Positions 1 through 9,694 of a stretch of DNA of 64,000 bases are shown here, in pieces. A program made the translations under genes and the position numbers. Position 1 is the stretch's first letter, and each line of letters starts with the position of its first letter. This DNA is from Sphingobacteriaceae bacterium. Its GTDB lineage: Bacteria > Bacteroidota > Bacteroidia > B-17B0 > Aurantibacillaceae. The stretch lies in assembly GCA_016715905.1 (NCBI GenBank), contig JADJXI010000003.1:744001-808000 (forward strand). The letters run 5' to 3'. The notes beneath the pieces were generated by a model, which was not told the origin of the DNA, made no database searches, and was given only the letters and a program-made list of their open reading frames with translations.

Positions 1-972
1 CAAGTGCCCATTTGCGGACCGTCATCTTACAGTTGTTATGTTCCCGGAATTTATACATTAACTATTGAAGATAATTATAATGGATGCACAAAGTCGGGAA
101 CAGTAAATGTTTTAGATAGAACTCAGCCACCTGTTTTATTGGATCCTTTTGCAACAGCCACTCTAGATTGTGGAACTAATAACGCCTCTTCTTTCTCCAT
201 CATAGTTACCGGAACCAATACCGGTGGATTAAGATATTTAGTTACTGATTATCCGGCCGGGGTTGCATTTTCGCCAACTAATGCTATTGCCGTTACATTA
301 AATCCGATTTTAAGCGGAACATCAAATAGTGTAATTACAGTTGACGCAACCGGTTTTTATCGATATGTGGTTTCTAATACCTTAACCGGTTGTCAAGCGG
401 CGGGTGAAGTAAATGTGGTGAATGGAGTAATTAATGCAGCGTTTGAAGCTGATCCGCAAACTGGATATGCACCGTTAAATGTTATGTTTACGAATAATTC
501 GGCAAGCAGCGGAGGAACTTCCAGTATCTCTTCAGTGTGGAGTTTTGGAAACGGAGAAACTAAAACATCAACAACCAATATCAGTTTTGGCACTGTTTAC
601 AATGCGCCGGGAAAATACAATGTGATGTTAATTACACAAAAAGGATCTTGTGTAGATACAGCATATAAAGTGATTCAAGTTGATATGCCTTCTAAATTAG
701 AAGTTCCTAATATTTTCACTCCTAATGGTGATGGAAGTAATGATGTGTTCTTTTTGAAGGTGGCGAATATTTCGGAAATAGATTGCGTAATTCTTGATCG
801 TTGGGGAAATAAAGTGTATGAAACAAAGAGTAGCACAGGTAATATTGCCTGGGATGGAAAGAATTTTAGTGGACAAGAAGCTGAAGCCGGTGTTTATTTT
901 TATATAATAAAAGCTAAAGGCAAGGATGATAAAGAATACGAGTCGAAAGGAAATGTTACTTTAATGCGATAG
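1..972 (+). CDS. Secreted PKD / CHU_C gliding-type protein, 3' part only
   Basis: The frame is open from base 1, so the gene is cut at its 5' end and about 323 C-terminal residues are visible. Around residues 145-230 of the fragment lies a PKD-like beta-sandwich with a WSFGNGE motif and a YNAPGKYNV strand. The last 90 residues begin EVPNIFTPNGDGSNDVF and contain DRWGNKVYE and AGVYFYII, which is the gliding-motility-associated C-terminal domain (CHU_C, TIGR04131-like). In Bacteroidota this domain marks proteins exported by the type IX system and kept at the cell surface, often adhesins. The upstream part has cysteine-bearing repeats (NGCTKSG, TGCQAAG) typical of long modular surface proteins. 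Full length and ligand cannot be judged. A clear terminator follows. Confidence 0.85.
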   Translation, partial: QVPICGPSSYSCYVPGIYTLTIEDNYNGCTKSGTVNVLDRTQPPVLLDPFATATLDCGTNNASSFSIIVTGTNTGGLRYLVTDYPAGVAFSPTNAIAVTLNPILSGTSNSVITVDATGFYRYVVSNTLTGCQAAGEVNVVNGVINAAFEADPQTGYAPLNVMFTNNSASSGGTSSISSVWSFGNGETKTSTTNISFGTVYNAPGKYNVMLITQKGSCVDTAYKVIQVDMPSKLEVPNIFTPNGDGSNDVFFLKVANISEIDCVILDRWGNKVYETKSSTGNIAWDGKNFSGQEAEAGVYFYIIKAKGKDDKEYESKGNVTLMR

Positions 973-980
973 CGTTTGAT

Positions 981-1010
981 AAAAGACCGGTTTTTAGACC
1001 GGTTTTTTTT
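981..1010 (+). terminator. Rho-independent terminator after the CHU_C gene
   Basis: AAAAGACCGG pairs with CCGGTTTTTT (10 pairs, one G-U) around an 8-nt loop, and the run of T continues to 1011. It begins 9 bases after the stop codon and separates the adhesin gene from the ABC transporter gene. Confidence 0.8.
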
Positions 1011-1033
1011 TGAATTATACTTAACTTAGTCCG

Positions 1034-2773
1034 GTGAAAAATTTAAAAGTTCTTAATACTTATTTTATTAAATACAAGTGGCATTTTCTGGGTGGTTTAT
1101 TATTTGTCATATTATCGAGCATTTTTAAAATTTACCAGGGTGTAATTGTTCGTGAGGGTACTGAACAAATCATGTCAGTATTTAAAAGTGACACTCCGGT
1201 TGAATCAAGTGTTTTTTTGAAACACGGTTTAACTTTAATTTCCTTGGCATTACTAAGTGGTTTTTTTCTCTTTTTAATGCGTCAAACTATTATTGTTATG
1301 AGTCGGCATATTGAATACGATCAAAAAAATGAATTGTATCAAAAATATCAGGAACTCGACCAGCAATTTTATAAATCACACACTACCGGCGATTTGATGA
1401 ACAGAATAAGCGAAGATGTTTCAAAAGTAAGAATGTATACCGGTCCGGCTATTATGTACTTAGCAAATACAATAGTAACTACAATAACCATATTGGGTTT
1501 TATGCTCATGGTGAATGTGAAACTTACTTTGATGGTATTTATACCGCTACCGATTTTATCTTTAATTATTTATTTTGTTTCTGATAAAATTAATAAACAG
1601 GGAACCATTGTGCAGGAAGAACTCGGTAATTTAACTACACAGGCACAAGAATCTTTTAGTGCCATTCGTGTAATAAAAGCCTACGCGAGAGAGAAATTTT
1701 TTATAAAACAAATGTCAGAAAAGAGTGGTGAATATAGAAAAGCTGCTTTAAGAATGGCCAATATAGAAGCTTTGTTTAGTCCGGCAATGATTTTAATGGT
1801 TGGAATGAGTGTGCTCATTACCGTATGGTATGGAGGAATCATGGTTTCAAACGGTGAAATTAGTTCCGGTAATATTCCTGAATTTATTTTATATGTTTTT
1901 TATATGACTTGGCCATTTGCGGCATTGGGTTGGGTAACTTCATTGATACAACGTGCTTCGGCCTCACAAAAAAGGATCAATGAATTTTTAACCATTAAAC
2001 CGAATATTATTTCCGTTAACTCCAATAATTATGAAATACGAGGGGATATTGAATTTAAAAACGTAACATTTAAATACCCTGAGAATGGAGTTTTGGCTTT
2101 AACAGATTTATCATTCAAATTACCGGCTGGAAAAATTTTAGGAATTACTGGTCCTGTTGGTAGCGGAAAGTCAAGTGTAATTTCACTTTTAACCAGACAG
2201 TATGATGTAACGGAAGGTGAAATATGGGTGGATGGAAAGAATATTAAAGAACATAATTTAAAGACATTAAGAAGACACATGGGTACTGTAACACAAGATG
2301 TTTTTTTATTTAGTGATTCCATAGCTAATAATATATGTTTTGGAACACAGGAAAAGCAAATTTCTCATGAACGTATAATTGATTCTGCAAAAAAGGCCGG
2401 AGTACATGAAAATATTATGCAATTTCCTGAACAGTATGAAACTAAAGTTGGTGAACGTGGTGTAACATTAAGCGGAGGTCAAAAGCAACGAATATCTATT
2501 GCGAGAGCATTAATTGGGAACCCAAAATTATTACTGTTTGATGATTGTTTAAGCGCGGTAGATACAGAAACTGAAGAATTAATATTATCTAATATTAAAA
2601 AGGAATTGCAAAGCCGAACAGGAATCATTATTAGCCACCGATTGTCTAGCATAAAACAAGCCGACTTTATTTTGTTTCTGAAAGACGGAAAAATAGCAGA
2701 GTCTGGTACGCATGAAGAATTAATGAAGATGAGAAAGGACTATTTTGAATTAAATCAACTTCAAAATAATTAG
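1034..2773 (+). CDS. ABC half-exporter (MdlA/YheI-like), fused membrane and ATPase domains
   Basis: A 579-residue half-transporter with about six membrane segments in residues 15-315, then a nucleotide-binding domain. Walker A is GPVGSGKSS (373-381), the signature is LSGGQ (479-483), Walker B ends LLLFDD (499-504) and the H-loop is IIISHR. The residue after the Walker B aspartate is Asp504 instead of the usual catalytic Glu; this Asp is known from the degenerate ATP site of heterodimeric exporters such as MdlA/YheI. No partner gene lies beside it. Type I exporters of this kind move lipids, peptides or drugs outward; the substrate here is unknown. The start is GTG, because no in-frame ATG precedes the first membrane helix. 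The stop overlaps the convergent purN stop by 4 bases. Confidence 0.88.
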   Translation: MKNLKVLNTYFIKYKWHFLGGLLFVILSSIFKIYQGVIVREGTEQIMSVFKSDTPVESSVFLKHGLTLISLALLSGFFLFLMRQTIIVMSRHIEYDQKNELYQKYQELDQQFYKSHTTGDLMNRISEDVSKVRMYTGPAIMYLANTIVTTITILGFMLMVNVKLTLMVFIPLPILSLIIYFVSDKINKQGTIVQEELGNLTTQAQESFSAIRVIKAYAREKFFIKQMSEKSGEYRKAALRMANIEALFSPAMILMVGMSVLITVWYGGIMVSNGEISSGNIPEFILYVFYMTWPFAALGWVTSLIQRASASQKRINEFLTIKPNIISVNSNNYEIRGDIEFKNVTFKYPENGVLALTDLSFKLPAGKILGITGPVGSGKSSVISLLTRQYDVTEGEIWVDGKNIKEHNLKTLRRHMGTVTQDVFLFSDSIANNICFGTQEKQISHERIIDSAKKAGVHENIMQFPEQYETKVGERGVTLSGGQKQRISIARALIGNPKLLLFDDCLSAVDTETEELILSNIKKELQSRTGIIISHRLSSIKQADFILFLKDGKIAESGTHEELMKMRKDYFELNQLQNN

Positions 2774-3333
2774 AGTAATTTTTCTATTGCCTGAGGAAAG
2801 TATTTGTATTCCAATTGGTGAATTTTGTGCGCTAAGGCTTCGGCTGTATCATTTTCTGAAATTTCACAAGACTCTTGCAAAATGATTTCGCCTTGGTCAT
2901 ACTCTTCATTCACAAAGTGTACAGTGATGCCGCTAGTTTTTTCTTTCGCTGCTATAACTGCTTCATGCACGTGGTTACCATACATTCCTTTACCACCATA
3001 TTTAGGTAATAAAGAAGGGTGGATATTTACTATTTGATTTGGAAAAGCTTGTATAAGCGGAACGGGAATTTTTAGTAAGAAACCAGACAATACAATTAAA
3101 TCAATTTTTTCTGATTTCAAAAAGTCGATTATTTGTGAAGTATATTGCTCTAAGGCTTTTTTAGAAATAATATGGAGATTTTTTTTATGCCTTTCGGCTC
3201 TGGCAATAACTCCGGCTTTATCATTATTGGTCACAATAACTTTTATTTTTACCCGGCTATCATTCTTAAAATAATTTATCAAATTTTCAGCGTTTGTACC
3301 TGATCCGCTGGCAAAAATGGCCATGTTCTTCAT
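2770..3333 (-). CDS. purN: Phosphoribosylglycinamide formyltransferase
   Basis: Transfers the formyl group of 10-formyl-tetrahydrofolate to glycinamide ribonucleotide, the third step of de novo purine synthesis, in the cytoplasm. The 187-residue length is normal. The N-terminal phosphate-binding stretch is ASGSGTNAENL (8-18). Catalytic residues are visible as N103 and H105 in IVNIHPSLLPKYGGKG and D146 in DQGEI, which match the Asn-His-Asp triad of E. coli PurN. It is convergent with the ABC gene and divergent from lgt across about 60-100 bases, so it is probably a single-gene unit. Confidence 0.95.
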   Translation of the reverse strand: MKNMAIFASGSGTNAENLINYFKNDSRVKIKVIVTNNDKAGVIARAERHKKNLHIISKKALEQYTSQIIDFLKSEKIDLIVLSGFLLKIPVPLIQAFPNQIVNIHPSLLPKYGGKGMYGNHVHEAVIAAKEKTSGITVHFVNEEYDQGEIILQESCEISENDTAEALAHKIHQLEYKYFPQAIEKLL

Positions 3334-3438
3334 GATTTAAATTTACCACAAATTTCTTGTTTGAATTAATTATTTTTTTGCGAAAACGGTACTGATATGA
3401 GTAACCTTTATTCAACAAATATCATTATTTTTACAGCC

Positions 3439-4293
3439 ATGATTGAAATGTTCATAAGATGGGATCCGGCTCCGGAAATTTTCACAATACCAGGCATTAA
3501 CTGGCCCGTTCGTTGGTATGGAATGATGTGGGCTTTGGCTTTTATTGCGAGTCATTTTTTTATGAATAGAATTTTTAAAGCTGAAGGACGTTCAGATAAG
3601 CAATTGGATACACTTACCCTTTATATTATTTTCGGAACTATTTTGGGTGCGCGTTTAGGTCATTGTTTATTTTATGGTCCATGGTTTGATGAAGTTGATG
3701 CCATGGGGAATGTAATCAGCGAGGGTTATTTATCTCACCCTTTAAATTTATTAAAAGTATACGAAGGCGGACTTGCCAGTCATGGCGGCGCTATAGGCAT
3801 TATTATTGGAATGTGGCTTTATTGTAGAAAAACAAAGGAGAGTTGGATGTGGTTATTTGACCGACTGGTAGTTGTAGTTCCATTAGCATCTATGTGCATA
3901 CGCTTAGGTAATTTGATTAATAGTGAAATTATTGGAATTCCAACTGAACTTCCTTGGGCCTTCATTTTTGTAAGTGAAAGTCCTTTACCCCGTCATCCTG
4001 CTCAATTGTATGAAGCTATTTTTTGTCTCTTTCTTTTTGCCTATATGTATTTTTTATGGAAAACGAAAAGACATGTTCTTAAAAAAGGCTTTATGTTTGG
4101 AATAATGTGCGTGTTGTTTTTTACAGAACGTTTTTTTGTAGAGTTTTTAAAAGAAAATCAAAGTGAATTTGAAGGGAACTTACCAATCAATATGGGGCAG
4201 ATTTTGAGTATTCCTTTTGTAATACTTGGAATTTATATGATTCTTCGTTCGAAGAAACAAAGTCCACATGAAATTAAAGTAATCGAAAATTAA
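3439..4293 (+). CDS. lgt: Prolipoprotein diacylglyceryl transferase
   Basis: Inner-membrane enzyme that moves diacylglyceryl from phosphatidylglycerol to the lipobox cysteine of prolipoproteins. This genome needs it: several lipobox proteins are encoded in the window. Visible Lgt motifs are GARLGHCLFYGPWF, EGGLASHGG, the signature RLGNLINSE with the family's essential Arg and Asn, and PRHPAQLYE. About seven membrane segments are seen. The frame is open from an ATG at 3397, but the ATG at 3439 gives the typical short N-terminus directly before the RWDPAPEIF block, so I prefer it (284 residues). The stop overlaps the convergent batE stop. Confidence 0.93.
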   Translation: MIEMFIRWDPAPEIFTIPGINWPVRWYGMMWALAFIASHFFMNRIFKAEGRSDKQLDTLTLYIIFGTILGARLGHCLFYGPWFDEVDAMGNVISEGYLSHPLNLLKVYEGGLASHGGAIGIIIGMWLYCRKTKESWMWLFDRLVVVVPLASMCIRLGNLINSEIIGIPTELPWAFIFVSESPLPRHPAQLYEAIFCLFLFAYMYFLWKTKRHVLKKGFMFGIMCVLFFTERFFVEFLKENQSEFEGNLPINMGQILSIPFVILGIYMILRSKKQSPHEIKVIEN

Positions 4294-5039
4294 ATTATTC
4301 CAATTTCACTTATCTTCAGCCAACCTTCATTCCCATTATCCAATTTTATCAGGGTCCAATCTCCGTTAATTTCGATGACTCTCACTTTTGTACCTTCATG
4401 CAAGGAGAATTTTGAAGAGGATGTTTGTGTAGGCTCATTCATAATTTTTGCTTCTCTTACGGTTAGAATTGCAAACTTATTTTCATTTTTCGATTTGTAA
4501 GCCGAATAGCCTAAAAAATAAGTAAGGCTAAAAGAAATCAAAAACAGAAGTATAATGAAAAAAGAAATTCGTTTGGCACTTGTTCTTTCCGATTGAATAA
4601 ATAAAAAAATACTGAAGCACAATAAAAACATACTTACAATTCCGGTCCAGGCCCAACCATTAGTGTCTAAGCTGGCCAATACATTTGTTTTCACGGCCGA
4701 GATAAAAAAGTTTTCTTTTGAATCTATTTTATCTACTGTTTTAGAGCCGGCAATACCTAAATTTATTCGAATATCTTCATCATTTGGATTTAGTTTTCTG
4801 GCGAGTTCATAATTATAAATAGCTTTTCCCAACTGTTTATCACGATAATAAGCATTGCCCAGATTATAATATAATTCCCAGGATTTTAAACCTTTAGAAA
4901 TTAATGATTCATAGTGACCTATGGCTTCTTTATATTTTTTAGTATCATAAGCTTTTTCAGCGGCAAGTATTAAATCGCCATCGCCGGCATAAATCAGGCC
5001 ATTCAAGAATAAGAAGAATATGCTAATTAATTTTTTCAT
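4290..5039 (-). CDS. batE: BatE: TPR and SH3-like membrane protein of the aerotolerance operon
   Basis: A 249-residue protein with a signal peptide, two to three TPR units (about residues 22-95, including YYNLGNAYYRDKQLGKAI), two membrane segments (about 133-152 and 160-180) and a C-terminal bacterial SH3 domain ending NEGWLKISEIGII. This TPR-TM-TM-SH3 order is that of BatE in Bacteroidota Bat operons. It is the last gene of the operon, and its ATG overlaps the batD stop by 4 bases, suggesting translational coupling. It probably acts at the inner membrane with BatA-BatD; the molecular role of the complex is not established. Confidence 0.85.
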   Translation of the reverse strand: MKKLISIFFLFLNGLIYAGDGDLILAAEKAYDTKKYKEAIGHYESLISKGLKSWELYYNLGNAYYRDKQLGKAIYNYELARKLNPNDEDIRINLGIAGSKTVDKIDSKENFFISAVKTNVLASLDTNGWAWTGIVSMFLLCFSIFLFIQSERTSAKRISFFIILLFLISFSLTYFLGYSAYKSKNENKFAILTVREAKIMNEPTQTSSSKFSLHEGTKVRVIEINGDWTLIKLDNGNEGWLKISEIGII

Positions 5040-6838
5040 GCGCTTTTTTTACTTAGTTGTTCTTCTAAATCGGTAATTAATTCAATTGTGTTTTTATATA
5101 CTAAATTTAAATCTCCACTTACTGAACCGGGGGCATAGCGAGCAAATTCACTGGTTTCGATGGTGTTCATAGTTTTCATAATGCTATCTGGAGTAACTTG
5201 TTTTTTTGCTAAATGTTGTTTTATTAAATCTCTCGAAATATCTGAAATTGGAATATTTAATTTGTTACTAAGGAAGTGGTTGATGGCATTCAAAATTTCA
5301 TTATAAAACTCATCTTTCTTATTTTCTTTCATCAATTTTTCTGCAATACTCAATTGTTTTTTTGCAATGCGAACGGCCTTTCTTTGTTTCACCAAAACAA
5401 TATTACTGTTTTTATGTAAATAATTTTTGCGGATAAGTAATGCAGTAGCTAATAAAAGAATAGGGAGGAGGAGTAGCATGATATGTGTGCCGGAGTGAAA
5501 GAATTCTGTTTCCGTTTGGATAAGATCAAATTTTCCTTTTTTAATATACCGAATATCATTTTCACTTTCTTTTATTGTATTCTGCGGCGTATAAACGCGC
5601 GCTTCGGAATTATTTGGGTCGGGCGCTAAAACTTTTATGGTGATATTATCAGCGGGAATAGTTACATATTTTTTTGACTCCAAATTAAAATAACTAAAGT
5701 CCAAATTATTTAATACAAACTCACCTTCATTTCTAGGTATAATCAAATAATCAAATGTTTTTGAATTTCCATTTTCAATCACTTTAGGATCGTAGGTTTC
5801 GAATCCTTCGGGTAAGTTTAATTCCGGAGCATCCAACAATTTAATATTACCCTTGCCTGAAACAGTCATTTTTAAATTGAAAGCATCATTGGCTTTCAGC
5901 TCTTTTTTACTAGCTTCTACCTTATAGGAGAAGTTACCAACTGCACCATGAAAACTTTCGGGTTTTCCGTTCTGTGGTAAATCCAGAACTTCCACTGTCA
6001 TTGATCTGCTTTTTACATTTACCGGCACATCTTCATAACCTCCTCCACCAAAAAATTGTTCAAATATATTGCGAGGTTTACTTTGCGATTGTTTTCGAAT
6101 AACTACATCTCCTTCTATCGCATTTAAATTTATTTTACCTGCCTTATTCGCAATACATACACTTCTGAATAATTCATAAGTATAATAATTAACGCCTTCA
6201 ATTATTTCCATGGCCTGTTGTCCTTTACTGGAAGATTCTTGTGCCATAGCGTAAAATCCATCATAAGTAGGCTGACTAAATTTTTGAAAGCCTACGAGTT
6301 GATGACGCGAATACACTTTTTGAGTGATGGTAATTTGCTCACCTAAATAACATTTATTTTTACTGACTCCGGTTTTTATGTAGAGATCACCGCCGGCTAC
6401 TTTACTGCTGTATTTCGGATCGTCAGAAGTTTGTCCGGAATTTTGCGCCACAGCACCTTTTACAGCTTCTATAGCAATGGCGTTGGTTTCGTATTTTTGA
6501 TTGGCTCCGTTTACAATCGCCGGACCTATTGTAAATTTCCCTTCTTTTTTAGCCACCAAGCCCCATGATAATGTCATCTGCTGACTAACCACCCCGTTTA
6601 TCCATTGTGTACTGCTGCTTTGGCCGGGTCCACTTACAATACTAAAATCTCCAAAATTAGGAGGCTGATAATTATTGGCTTGAACTGTAATTACAATGGC
6701 ATATTCAAACGGAACGCCAACTTGCACTTTTTTAGAACTCACTTGCGCGTAAACCGGACTTTGAGCGGAAGAAGATATGCTTATAAACAACATCAGTAAC
6801 ATCAGTACTGCTGTATTTATTTTTATGCTCATTTTCAT
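5036..6838 (-). CDS. batD: BatD aerotolerance protein
   Basis: A 600-residue protein with an N-terminal signal peptide, a long extracytoplasmic region of immunoglobulin-like sheets (starts VYAQVSSKKVQVGVPFEYAI, typical of BatD), one membrane helix near residues 455-475 and a charged cytoplasmic tail. A glycine patch FFGGGGYEDVP lies near residue 265. BatD is thought to present its periplasmic domain to the BatA/BatB von Willebrand proteins. It follows batC after a 105-base gap and overlaps batE by 4 bases. Confidence 0.88.
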   Translation of the reverse strand: MKMSIKINTAVLMLLMLFISISSSAQSPVYAQVSSKKVQVGVPFEYAIVITVQANNYQPPNFGDFSIVSGPGQSSSTQWINGVVSQQMTLSWGLVAKKEGKFTIGPAIVNGANQKYETNAIAIEAVKGAVAQNSGQTSDDPKYSSKVAGGDLYIKTGVSKNKCYLGEQITITQKVYSRHQLVGFQKFSQPTYDGFYAMAQESSSKGQQAMEIIEGVNYYTYELFRSVCIANKAGKINLNAIEGDVVIRKQSQSKPRNIFEQFFGGGGYEDVPVNVKSRSMTVEVLDLPQNGKPESFHGAVGNFSYKVEASKKELKANDAFNLKMTVSGKGNIKLLDAPELNLPEGFETYDPKVIENGNSKTFDYLIIPRNEGEFVLNNLDFSYFNLESKKYVTIPADNITIKVLAPDPNNSEARVYTPQNTIKESENDIRYIKKGKFDLIQTETEFFHSGTHIMLLLLPILLLATALLIRKNYLHKNSNIVLVKQRKAVRIAKKQLSIAEKLMKENKKDEFYNEILNAINHFLSNKLNIPISDISRDLIKQHLAKKQVTPDSIMKTMNTIETSEFARYAPGSVSGDLNLVYKNTIELITDLEEQLSKKSA

Positions 6839-6943
6839 CGTTGACTAATCTACTTACTTCTATTTTTTTCTATTTTATTTTTTAATCTAACCACTAAATA
6901 TTAACTCAAACAACAAAAAACTTAAATCCACTAACACAAGTAA

Positions 6944-7657
6944 CTACCAATCCTTTTCCACTGTGGTATTGCCTGCATCTTCTTGTTTTTGTTTTCTTTT
7001 ATCCTGTAATTTCTTTTCTTCCCTCATTAGGGCTTTTAATAATTGTTCTGCCTGATCTTTGCTCATTTCATTTTTGGGAGATGAATTTTTATTCTTGTCG
7101 TTTTTATCTTCTTTTTGATTTTGCTTACTTTGTCCACCACCGCCACCCTGATCCTTAGGCATATGTTTTAAGGCATACGCTAAATTATATCGGGTTTCTT
7201 CGTCCTTCGAATTAAACTTAAGTGATTTTTTGTAAGCATCTACCGCACTTTTAAAATCCTTTTGTTGTAAGTAGCAGTTACCAATATTATGCCAGGTACG
7301 GTGTAAAGTATCCTTATCGCTTACAGAATTGGCTACTTGCGCAAAACTTTGAGCAGCTTCGCCAAAAACTAAATTAGCCAGTGAATCCGGTGTAACTTTT
7401 TTCCCGCCCTGAATAAAATTTTCTTTACTTCCCTTTATCATAAAGGCGTTTTTATATAAAGAATTTCCAAGATTAAAATGAGCCTTAGCATTATGTGGAT
7501 TTTCTTTAAGTGCATTTCGATAAATTTCAGTAGACTCTAACGTTTTACCGCTTACATAATAATCATTTCCCTCATAAATTAATTTAGCATCTTTTTGCGC
7601 AAATAAAAAATCGCCTGCTAGGAATAAAAGTATTATGTAAATAAAACTAGTTCGCAT
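6944..7657 (-). CDS. batC: BatC: periplasmic TPR protein
   Basis: The chosen ATG (7657) gives a clean signal peptide ending LFAQ and a 237-residue protein. The frame also extends upstream to an ATG at 7690, which would overlap batB by 44 bases and put a charged stretch before the signal peptide; I reject that start. Three TPR units follow (AKHFNLGNSLY-like and TRYNLAYALKHM). After a glycine run (GGGGG) comes a strongly charged Lys/Glu/Gln/Asn tail ending EKDW, usual for BatC. It probably binds BatB or BatD in the periplasm. It overlaps the batB end by 11 bases. Confidence 0.85.
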   Translation of the reverse strand: MRTSFIYIILLFLAGDFLFAQKDAKLIYEGNDYYVSGKTLESTEIYRNALKENPHNAKAHFNLGNSLYKNAFMIKGSKENFIQGGKKVTPDSLANLVFGEAAQSFAQVANSVSDKDTLHRTWHNIGNCYLQQKDFKSAVDAYKKSLKFNSKDEETRYNLAYALKHMPKDQGGGGGQSKQNQKEDKNDKNKNSSPKNEMSKDQAEQLLKALMREEKKLQDKRKQKQEDAGNTTVEKDW

Positions 7658-8684
7658 TTTGAAATATTTTAAGTTGACGGAACCATTCATTTAAACGATC
7701 ACTAATCATAAATTCAATAAATAGCAGTATCAAAGTAAGGGCTATGAACCACTGAAACTGATCTTCGTAATCGGTGTACATTTTGCTTTCTAACTGCGCC
7801 TTATCTAATTCACCTATTTTATTCAATACTACATTCAAACCTAAGTCGGCTTGACTTGCCTGAACAAAAACACCATTGCTTTTTCCGGCAATGATTTTAA
7901 GTAAATCGCTGTTCAATTTGGTAACAATGGTTTGGCCTTGTTTGTCTTTTCTGTAACCCTTTACAACTCCATTTTCGATTAAGGGAATAGGAACACCTTT
8001 GTCAGAGCCAATACCAATGGTATTAATCATAATTCCTTTTTTCGCACAATTTTCTGCCGCTTCAATAGCTTCCGACTCATGATTTTCACCGTCGGTGATT
8101 AAAATGATAGCTTTGTTTTTTTCTAAATCATTACTAAAGGATTCAGCGGCCTTTTCAATAGCTGCAGCAAGATTCGTTCCTTGAACCGGAACCATGCTGG
8201 TGCTGATAGATTCTAGAAATAATTTGGCAGCGCTGTAATCTGTAGTAATGGGTAATTGAACATAGGCTTCACCAGCAAAAATGACCAAACCTAATCGATC
8301 ACCTTCCAAAGAATTAATCATTTTTTCAAGTGCGTATTTGGCTCGGGTTAATCTGTTCGGACTTAAATCCTGTGCAAGCATACTGTTACTTACGTCGATA
8401 CAAACGATAATATCCGCACCTTCCCTTTTAACTTCGGTAAGTTTACTTCCGGTTTGCAAATTACATAAAGCAAATATTAAACTTACGAAAGCCAGTAAGA
8501 ACAACGTTAGTTTCAGAATTTTTTTTCGTTTGGCTGTATGTGGAGTTAATTTTGAAATTAAATGTATTTCACTGAAGCGGCTTAATTTTTTACGACGAAA
8601 AATAAAAAATATTATAGCCATCAAAATCATAATCGGAATTAGGATTAAGCCATAAAAAAATATTTCGTTTTCGAATTTAAACAT
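7647..8684 (-). CDS. batB: BatB: membrane-anchored von Willebrand factor A protein
   Basis: A 345-residue protein with N-terminal membrane segments (about 8-29 and 57-77), a VWA domain and a C-terminal membrane helix. The metal-ion-dependent adhesion site is intact: D97-V-S99-N-S101, T170 in QGTNLAA and D198 in TDGEN. The start overlaps the batA stop by one base (TAATG), so the two are almost certainly translated together and likely form a paired VWA complex. It is close in sequence and layout to batA next door, consistent with an old duplication. Confidence 0.9.
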   Translation of the reverse strand: MFKFENEIFFYGLILIPIMILMAIIFFIFRRKKLSRFSEIHLISKLTPHTAKRKKILKLTLFLLAFVSLIFALCNLQTGSKLTEVKREGADIIVCIDVSNSMLAQDLSPNRLTRAKYALEKMINSLEGDRLGLVIFAGEAYVQLPITTDYSAAKLFLESISTSMVPVQGTNLAAAIEKAAESFSNDLEKNKAIILITDGENHESEAIEAAENCAKKGIMINTIGIGSDKGVPIPLIENGVVKGYRKDKQGQTIVTKLNSDLLKIIAGKSNGVFVQASQADLGLNVVLNKIGELDKAQLESKMYTDYEDQFQWFIALTLILLFIEFMISDRLNEWFRQLKIFQNAN

Positions 8685-9694
8685 TAAGGTATAGCTCTAA
8701 AAACTGTAAAACGTAAAACAAATTCAATAATTAAAATAATAGCGGCAATTAACGCAAATGGCAAAAAGTGTTCGGCTTTATTGGTAAAACTTTTTTCACT
8801 GATGATAGTTTTTTCCATTTTATCAATTTCATTGCAAATATTTTTCAAACTTTCTGAATTGGTAGCGCGGAAATATTTGCCGCCGGTCATTTCAGAAATT
8901 TCGGTCATTACCTTTTCATCAATCTCCACATCAACATAATCATATTCATATTCGCCCTGCGCATAAATGGCAACAGGTTGAAGTGCTTTTCCTCTTGAGC
9001 CTGTTCCTATGCAATAAACCCTTACATCATAAGTTTTAGCTAATTCACCTGCAGTTATTGGAGCAATTTCACCAACATTATTAACTCCGTCGCTAATTAA
9101 AATAATGACTTTACTTTTCGCTTTACTTTCTCGGATACGTGCAACTGCATTTGCTAAGCCCAAACCAATGGCTGTTCCCTGATCCAAACTGCCGGCTTTA
9201 ATTTGAGGGAACATATTTTTTAATACCTTGTGATCGCTGGTTAAAGGACATTGCGTAAAAGCAACGCCTCCGAATGTTACTAATCCGATACGGTCATTTG
9301 GACGTGCATCAATAAAATCAAGAATTACATCTTTGGCAACCTCCATTCGGTTGGGTTTAAAATCCTTGGCCAGCATGGATAAAGAAAGGTCCATGCTTAT
9401 AACAATATCTATCCCTTCTGTTTTGCTATCCTTCCAACTGCTTCTGGATTGAGGACGAGCAAGTGCTGCAATTAAAACAGCAAAAGCCATAACTCTTAAT
9501 GCAAATAAACTATGTCTGAATTTTGCCCGGGTAGAGGTAGGGATACCTTTGAATAAATTAAACGAAGAATATTGAATTTCACTTTCTTGTTTTTTTAAAC
9601 GGAAAATATACCAAACTAACATGCATGGAATAACCAGCAATAGCCAAAACCAATGCTTCTCTGCAAATTGTATGTCGTTAAAATCAGGAATCAC
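8684..9694 (-). CDS. batA: BatA: membrane-anchored von Willebrand factor A protein
   Basis: A 336-residue VWA protein with membrane segments at about 14-31, 66-82 and 310-329. The MIDAS residues are present: D102-L-S104-L-S106, T174 in QGTAIG and D202 in SDGVNN. The start is GTG, overlapping the previous stop as GTGA. Bat proteins were linked to aerotolerance and stress survival in Bacteroides; what they bind is not settled. With MoxR and DUF58 upstream this is the classic MoxR-VWA arrangement, in which an AAA+ ATPase is thought to remodel or load a VWA-containing complex. Confidence 0.9.
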   Translation of the reverse strand: MIPDFNDIQFAEKHWFWLLLVIPCMLVWYIFRLKKQESEIQYSSFNLFKGIPTSTRAKFRHSLFALRVMAFAVLIAALARPQSRSSWKDSKTEGIDIVISMDLSLSMLAKDFKPNRMEVAKDVILDFIDARPNDRIGLVTFGGVAFTQCPLTSDHKVLKNMFPQIKAGSLDQGTAIGLGLANAVARIRESKAKSKVIILISDGVNNVGEIAPITAGELAKTYDVRVYCIGTGSRGKALQPVAIYAQGEYEYDYVDVEIDEKVMTEISEMTGGKYFRATNSESLKNICNEIDKMEKTIISEKSFTNKAEHFLPFALIAAIILIIEFVLRFTVFRAIP

